From Scedosporium boydii (lineage: Eukaryota; Ascomycota; Sordariomycetes; Microascales; Microascaceae), in contig NJFT01000215.1 in the NCBI GenBank assembly GCA_002221725.1, positions 1 to 64,000 of the forward strand: a stretch of 64,000 nt of DNA, read 5' to 3'. The first letter of the stretch is position 1. Each line of letters begins with the position of its first letter. The notes under the pieces are model-generated. The model saw only the letters and a program-made list of their open reading frames with translations. It searched no databases and had not been told where the DNA came from. Made by a program: the position numbers and the translations under genes. Shown one piece after another: positions 58,460 to 64,000 of the stretch.

Positions 58460-60481
58460 ATGAACTGGTCCAAACTCAAGGTTACAGAGCTCAAGGCTGA
58501 GCTCAAGAGTCGCGGTCTTCCACAGAATGGCCTGAAGGCAGATCTGGTTGCTAGACTCGAAGCCGCCGATAGCGAGCAGCCTCAAGCTGCAGCCGACGAG
58601 ATCGCCGAGCCGGAGCCTGGTCACGAGCCGCAACCAGAGCCTGAGCCTACTGAGGAATTGACGGCGAGCGCGGATGCAGATGCTGTCACGGAGGCCCCCG
58701 GAGCGCTGGGCGAGCCTGAAGTTGAGGAAAACTTGGCTACGAGCGATGCGGAAGATGTTGAAATGAACACCGTCGAGTCGAGCCCGAACAACCAGGCGGA
58801 GGCCGCACCCTTAGATCGTACACCAGATGCAGTACCCGAGGAAATCGCAGAGCAAGCCACAGAGCTAAAGCCTGAAATCTCCCCGGAAACGAAGCCCGAA
58901 GCAGAAACCGCACCCGTCCTTCCCGCGCAAACCGAAGATCTAGGCGCATCTGCTACCGAATCAAAGCCTGATATCCCCCCTTCACCTGATGCTGGGGCGG
59001 CCACTTCCCAGCCGTCTCAGGATACTCAGAAGCGGAAGCGATCCACCAGCCCTTCTCCCGCGCCCGATGAGGACTCTCGAAAACGTCAAAAGCAGGATGC
59101 AGAAGATCACGAACCGGCCGATACCGCCGCGGAAGGAACGAGGGACGGAGGGCAAGATACGGATATGCAAGATCAGCCGTCCGAAGAAGCAGTGACCAAT
59201 GCACCAGCTGCGGAAACTTCCACACAGAACGAGGTCGCACCTTCTCCGGAACATCCACACTCGCTCCACAATAACCATCATGTGGCCGAGGCCCGGCAAT
59301 ATCCTGGCATAGAAACTTCTGGGAATGCGATCCTTGAACCGAGCTACGAGATGGAGGTTGAGCGCGACATCGACCCGGCAATCCACCCTGCTACGTCGGC
59401 GCTCTACATCAAGAATTTCATGAGACCCCTGCGAGCACCAGATGTGCGGAATCACCTGGCTAAGCTTGCGGCACCACCTGGTACTGAGCCTCCGTTGGAT
59501 GAAATCACGGAATTCTTTCTGGACCAGATACGCACCCACGCGTTTGTGGTATTTAAGAGTGTTTCGGCGGCGTCCCGGGTTAGAAATGCGCTTCACGATT
59601 GCGTCTGGCCTGACGAGGTGAATCGCAAGCCTCTTTGGGTTGATTTTGTCCCGCCGGAGAAAGTGGGCGAGTGGATTTCTACAGAGGAATCGCAGGGAGG
59701 AGGTAGAAGCTCGACAGCGAAGCGGTGGATTGTCAACTACGGCGAGGATCATTCGGGCAACATTATCGCCCGACTCGAAACGGACGATAAGCCCTTGCGT
59801 GTGCCGACGGGACCAGGAATGCGTGGGCCTCCGCCGCCGGCACACCCTCGGCCTTCGCCCTTGATGCCGTCTACGAGTGTAAACAATGTCCCCCTGGGTC
59901 CTCGGTCGCAACGTGGGCAAGAGTTCCAACCCACTCGAGGGCCTGGCCGGGGTGCACCCGGTCGCCCTGGTGGTAGATTCAACACGACGTCTGCCCGGCC
60001 GTATGTCACGTACCAGACGGTTTCGGAAGACCTCGCCCGTGAACGACTGGAAGATATGCGCTCATACTACACGAAAGACACCCATCGCGATCTCGGCAAG
60101 GAGATTAACCGATATACCTTTGAGGATGGTTCTCACTTTGTTGATAGGGGAACCGAGGTGTTCGAGGGTATCCGCCCTCCCCATCGTGAGAGGGAGCGTC
60201 AGGGTCACGGACGACAGCGCCGAGGCCGACGACGATTCGGAGGAGGAGGGGGAGGAGGGCGCGGCGGAGCCCCCTTCCGGCCGAGGAGTGATAGATATCT
60301 CCCTGGCCTGGAGGATCGTGATGACCGGTCCCGTTTTGACGGGGGCCGCCGCAGGTATTTTGATGATGACAACCCCTACCGTGGAGACAAGCGGAGAGAT
60401 GACTTCGGTGATAATGAGGGAAGGCTCCGCTATGATGATCGTGAAAGTAGGGATGATCACAGGGACTCTCGCGACTACTGA
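58460..60481 (+). CDS. SAP-domain, Acinus-like RNA-processing protein
   Basis: Single exon, 673 residues, starting at the ATG that gives MNWSKLKVTELKAELKSRGL. Residues ~1-35 are a SAP DNA/RNA-binding domain (GLPQNGLKADLVARLEAA). A long acidic, Glu/Pro/Ala-rich low-complexity region follows (to ~residue 310) with an NLS-like QKRKRSTSP and DSRKRQKQ. Then comes an RRM-like fold (TSALYIKNFMRPLRAPDVRN, THAFVVFKSVSAASRVRNAL) ending in CVWPDEVNRKPLWVDFVPPE, which resembles the RSB motif region of Acinus, the ASAP-complex subunit. The C-terminus is RGG/RDR-rich (RRFGGGGGGGRGGAPF, DDRESRDDHRDSRDY). A role in splicing or exon-junction assembly is inferred from the family. Confidence 0.88.
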   Translation: MNWSKLKVTELKAELKSRGLPQNGLKADLVARLEAADSEQPQAAADEIAEPEPGHEPQPEPEPTEELTASADADAVTEAPGALGEPEVEENLATSDAEDVEMNTVESSPNNQAEAAPLDRTPDAVPEEIAEQATELKPEISPETKPEAETAPVLPAQTEDLGASATESKPDIPPSPDAGAATSQPSQDTQKRKRSTSPSPAPDEDSRKRQKQDAEDHEPADTAAEGTRDGGQDTDMQDQPSEEAVTNAPAAETSTQNEVAPSPEHPHSLHNNHHVAEARQYPGIETSGNAILEPSYEMEVERDIDPAIHPATSALYIKNFMRPLRAPDVRNHLAKLAAPPGTEPPLDEITEFFLDQIRTHAFVVFKSVSAASRVRNALHDCVWPDEVNRKPLWVDFVPPEKVGEWISTEESQGGGRSSTAKRWIVNYGEDHSGNIIARLETDDKPLRVPTGPGMRGPPPPAHPRPSPLMPSTSVNNVPLGPRSQRGQEFQPTRGPGRGAPGRPGGRFNTTSARPYVTYQTVSEDLARERLEDMRSYYTKDTHRDLGKEINRYTFEDGSHFVDRGTEVFEGIRPPHRERERQGHGRQRRGRRRFGGGGGGGRGGAPFRPRSDRYLPGLEDRDDRSRFDGGRRRYFDDDNPYRGDKRRDDFGDNEGRLRYDDRESRDDHRDSRDY

Positions 60482-61105
60482 TCTAAGGCGTGAAAGCCTG
60501 GAGATCAGAGGGGAATAACGAGACCTCGGAGTAAGGACTCACTTGGCGCAACTTGGCGGACGTCGGGGCGTTTGGACAGGAGGCTGGTAACAAACAAGAC
60601 AATCACGGTTCTGTAAAGAAGATGCACAAAACAAATACATATGGTCTAGAGGATTCGGTTGGTATTAAAGAGGGTCGGTCGTTTGTGCTTTTTACAGTCA
60701 GCTGGGATATACCAGAGAAAATACAGAGGTTACTATCTATGAATTATCAACGATGCATCTCCGTGTGCCGCCTTCTCAATTGCTGCTTCGTGATATTATT
60801 TCCAGTTAACCTCCCAATTCCGACCCTGGGCATCCCTAGCGACCGACCTTGCATCTCTAGGTCATTGGTGTGGCGAGCCACAGTGTCGATGTGGCTAGTA
60901 GCCGGTAGTAACCGAGTATACTTCGCAATGCCTAGGTTCGTCCGGTAATTTCAGGCTTGCGGGTATTCGAGCATCCAAATCTGCCCTACGAGATCGGACC
61001 GAGCTCCCCTCATAGGCTCATCCTCACCTCGAAGATCTGAACCTTTGAACTTCCCTTCGCAAGCCATCGCAATTGGCAATTGACGCATATTCCCAGCCGC
61101 CCATC
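60482..61105. other. Intergenic, ETF-beta promoter
   Basis: Between two plus-strand genes. No gene recognised. Confidence 0.5.
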
Positions 61106-62276
61106 ATGTCTGCCCTTAGGATTCTTGTGCCCGTGAAGAGGGTAATTGACTTTGCCGTAAGTTTTATCAATTGATTTCATTGATCTTTTCTTTTAGTATT
61201 TATCTATTTTTTTTTTGTCTTCCCCGCCGATTGCTCTCTGTCGCAAGGGAAACTCATATCTGGAGGATGGTGCATCATCGGAAAACGTAGAAGAAGAAAA
61301 TAAACAATGACACCTAACATTTTTAATTCCCCTCTCTACAGGTCAAGCCCCGTGTCAACAAGACCTTCACCGGCGTCGAGACAGCCGGCGTCAAGCACTC
61401 GATCAACCCCTTCGACGACATCGCCGTAGAAGAAGCCGTCCGAATCCGAGAGCGTGAGCTCGCCCCCGGCGGCGTCGAGGACATCTGCATCTTCTCGGCC
61501 GGCCCGCCCAAGGCGCAAGAGGTCATCCGCACGGCGATGGCCATGGGCGCCGACCGAGCCGTCCACGTCGAGCTCGCCGAGGGCGAGGACCTCGAGCCCC
61601 TCGGCGTCGCCAAGGTCCTTCAGAAGGTTGTCGAGGAGCAGAAGAGCAACCTCGTGATACTGGGCAAGCAGAGCATCGACGACGATGCGGGGCAGACGGG
61701 CCAGATGCTCGCGGGGCTTTTGGGTTGGGGACAGGCTACGCAGGCGAGCAAGGTCGAGTTTGGCGAGGGCGATAGCGTCAAGGTTGTTAAGGAGGTGGAT
61801 GGTGGCGTTGAGACGATTCAGGCGAAGCTTCCTTTGATTATTACGACGGATTTGAGGTTGAATGAGCCCAGGTTCGTGAAGTTGCCTAATATTATGAAGG
61901 CGAAGAAGAAGCCTCTCGAGAAGAAGAAGCCTGAGGACTTTGGTGTGGATCTCACGAAGAGGTTGAAGGTTGTCAAGGTTGCTGGTAAGTTTGATATACA
62001 CATTTCTCAACCCAATGTTTTTTACGATTCAATGCCGTTTTCGTTCTTTCTTTCCCCCCGGCCTGAGATCTCTTGGGTCCCCTTGAACAGTCATACTCTG
62101 TTTTGACGATTCTTTTGCCCTCTTCCCTTCCCTTTTACTGCGCTCTTTGCTTCGCTCTTTGCTTCTCTATTTTACTAACTGTCTGATGTGCAGAACCGGC
62201 CCCCCGCCAGGGTGGTGGCAAGGTCGAGGATGTCGGTGGACTCGTCTCTAAGCTCAAGGAGCTCGGTGCTTTGTAA
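61106..62276 (+). CDS. Electron transfer flavoprotein beta subunit
   Basis: FAD-containing mitochondrial electron carrier from acyl-CoA and amino-acid dehydrogenases to ETF-ubiquinone oxidoreductase; the partner alpha subunit is not in this window. Exons 61106-61156, 61342-61984 and 62194-62276 give 258 residues, the usual length. Landmarks: [60 protein letters not shown], the ETF-beta signature region [20 protein letters not shown], and the Lys-rich recognition segment [18 protein letters not shown]. It is followed by [20 protein letters not shown] at the end. Intron 1 is 185 nt and T-rich. Confidence 0.96.
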
Positions 62277-64000
62277 ATTGAAGGGAAATTCACCTCGCGC
62301 TACCTGTAACATCTTCTTCCATGATTGTGGATAGACATATTTAGACTTTGAGGGAGGGGAGGTTAGTAGCTAGATCTTTTCCTCCTGCTGGCGTCGCTGG
62401 CGGTTTTTTCTCAAAATCGAGTTTCTGTATATTCCGCAACCGGGGCTTTTTTCATCTTTTGTTCCGAGAGGCTCGATCTGGTTTATACCGAGGTACATGT
62501 AATTGTACCTATCTGTCAGTAAGATCATTACCGGTCGGTGAGATTCGCTGAGTGTGGAGAAGATTGGAAAAAGTTCGGACGGGCCGCCAGTCAAGCGGCA
62601 AATTGTCGGTCGTGCTCGCCGTCTTGCTCCATTGTCATGGTCGCCCCTCGTGCTCACGTGAGCTAAGCAAGCCTGACATTTGATCAGATCTCGGATGCAT
62701 GCAGGGCTCGCGTGCTCTTGTCTCTAATATTAAGTCTTGGAGTCAATTGCCAACTGGGGATGTGAGATACAATCAATTTTCAAGACAAATGCTTGTTGAT
62801 GGATATTACACTACAGAGTACTTGATGCGGATAAAACTGATCAAGATAAAAATGGAGGCCGACGTCCGGAGCATCCTGCAGGTTTTTAGGTTCTCAGGTC
62901 GCACAGAGCATCCATCACATATTTGGATTCCTTCCCTTGATATCAGTGACGACAGACTGACCTTACCCCTCCATCTCCCATCAGAATGCTGTCACCACCC
63001 TGCAAGCCCACAAGCTCTCCAATTCTAGGAAGATTTGCACCGAGACCTCCCGTGGATCGCTTGCGGGCTTGTCGGCACTGGGACGACACTAACATGGGAG
63101 AGGGCGCCTTGTCTTCTCGCGAGCTGGCTTGGCCATACTGCAAAGGTTGTTAGTGCGCTGCACTCCGCTGGAAGAGAGTGGGTTCGTAGATTACAATTGA
63201 GTTGATCCAATCCGTCTCTTCGCTGGGGTTTTCGATTTCGGACGAGGCCGTTCCTAGGGTCCATCAATATTCTCCACTGCCATTGCCACAGACCCGAGAG
63301 TGGTGTAGCGTAGTGTAGTGCAGTGTTTGTTAGCCTGGCTCGGTACATAAGAACAATCAATGCACTGAGATCTGCCTGGAGATGTGAGTAATGGTGTGCT
63401 GGCTCAATTGCTGCTTTGCTGGCCTGGGGATATTCCAAGTCATCAATTGATGGATGAATTGAAGCAACGATATCGGCGAGTCCATTACCAAATATTTTCG
63501 TAGCAGCAGGAACCAACCAGAACACTCACAAATGCTCTTATTATCACGAGACGCCCCTGTGACTCCACCACTGGAAATTTTTTCCCTGCCTCAACTCTTT
63601 TCTTTTGCCCGTCCTTTTCAGATCTCTGCTCCCTCAAAACTGCACTCCGACATTTGAAGCAAGCCAAACTCTTCTCGCTCTAGCAAAAACCCTGCCGCAT
63701 CAAAACAACCAAACCGACTCGTAAAACAACAGTCACTGCATGTCTGTGACTCTCTTCTCCCGTTAATTTTTGTCCCCTGACAATTAAGCCCCATATGACT
63801 GGGCGCCCTTCCGAGTTTACCTCCCAGGTAAGTTAGCAAGCATAAGAAGAGGAAAAAAAAGCCAGAAAAAATTTCTGTTGCCGCTCGCGGGGGACCACAG
63901 CCAAACGCCGAGACCCTGGCGGCGGTGACTGCAACTTCCGAGTTCCACCCCACCAAAATTTCTTTATCACTGTTATCACCCATGGTCCACGATCAATCTC
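62277..64000. other. Right-end region, no gene recognised
   Basis: After the ETF-beta stop I find only short, biased frames on both strands. A minus-strand frame at 63618-63983 begins with an ATG but has no family resemblance. A CAATTGATGGATGAATTGA-like inverted word lies at 63443-63461. Confidence 0.45.

Noticed and set aside
63618..63983. 121-codon minus-strand frame at the right end
   Set aside because: No resemblance to any family, irregular composition and no supporting splice structure.

Overview
The window is nuclear DNA of a filamentous ascomycete, most likely a Sordariomycete. The evidence is short spliceosomal introns (about 50-110 nt) with GTATGT/GTAAGT donors and CTAAC/CTAAT branch points, a RAD6 of 151 residues without the yeast acidic tail, a fungal conventional kinesin, and an SreA-type double-GATA iron regulator with a cysteine-rich linker. 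I cannot name the species. Exon joins below were worked out by hand from splice signals and reading-frame continuity; where family length and motifs are known they agree.

Layout. 0.5-10.7 kb: AP-2 sigma adaptin, a large ArAE_2/DUF2421 membrane protein, the SAGA subunit SPT3 (its roughly 1 kb first intron contains a coding-looking cassette) and the PP2A carboxyl methyltransferase PPM1. 10.7-18.2 kb: a long gene-poor stretch leading into the iron regulator sreA, with a perfect SreA-type GATA site in its own promoter, then a six-exon TVP15 Golgi protein containing a 6-nt micro-exon. 19-21.6 kb: mitochondrial elongation factor MEF2. 22.1-28.8 kb: a secreted cupin (spherulin/germin-like) gene on the minus strand, split by an insertion of about 5.76 kb. 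The insertion carries an intact, three-intron gene for a tyrosine-recombinase-like protein with a four-copy repeat region and C-terminal zinc fingers, plus a minisatellite and AT-rich ends. 33.7-35.1 kb: a GPI-anchored SUN-family wall protein. 36.5-48.1 kb: a PCI-domain protein, mitochondrial acetyl-CoA acetyltransferase, RAD6 and conventional kinesin. 49-57.3 kb: two conserved-looking proteins of unknown function, then a divergent accessory pair (a Clr5-domain protein and an unrecognised protein with a hydrophobic, Trp-rich C-terminus). 58.5-62.3 kb: a SAP/Acinus-like RNA-processing protein and the ETF beta subunit.

Most genes are unrelated housekeeping genes. The part most likely to be undescribed is the recombinase element in the cupin gene. 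Both cupin halves are recognisable and abut it codon to codon, so the element's ends can be placed to within a few bases from this one sequence. The insertion separates residues of the second cupin metal-binding motif.
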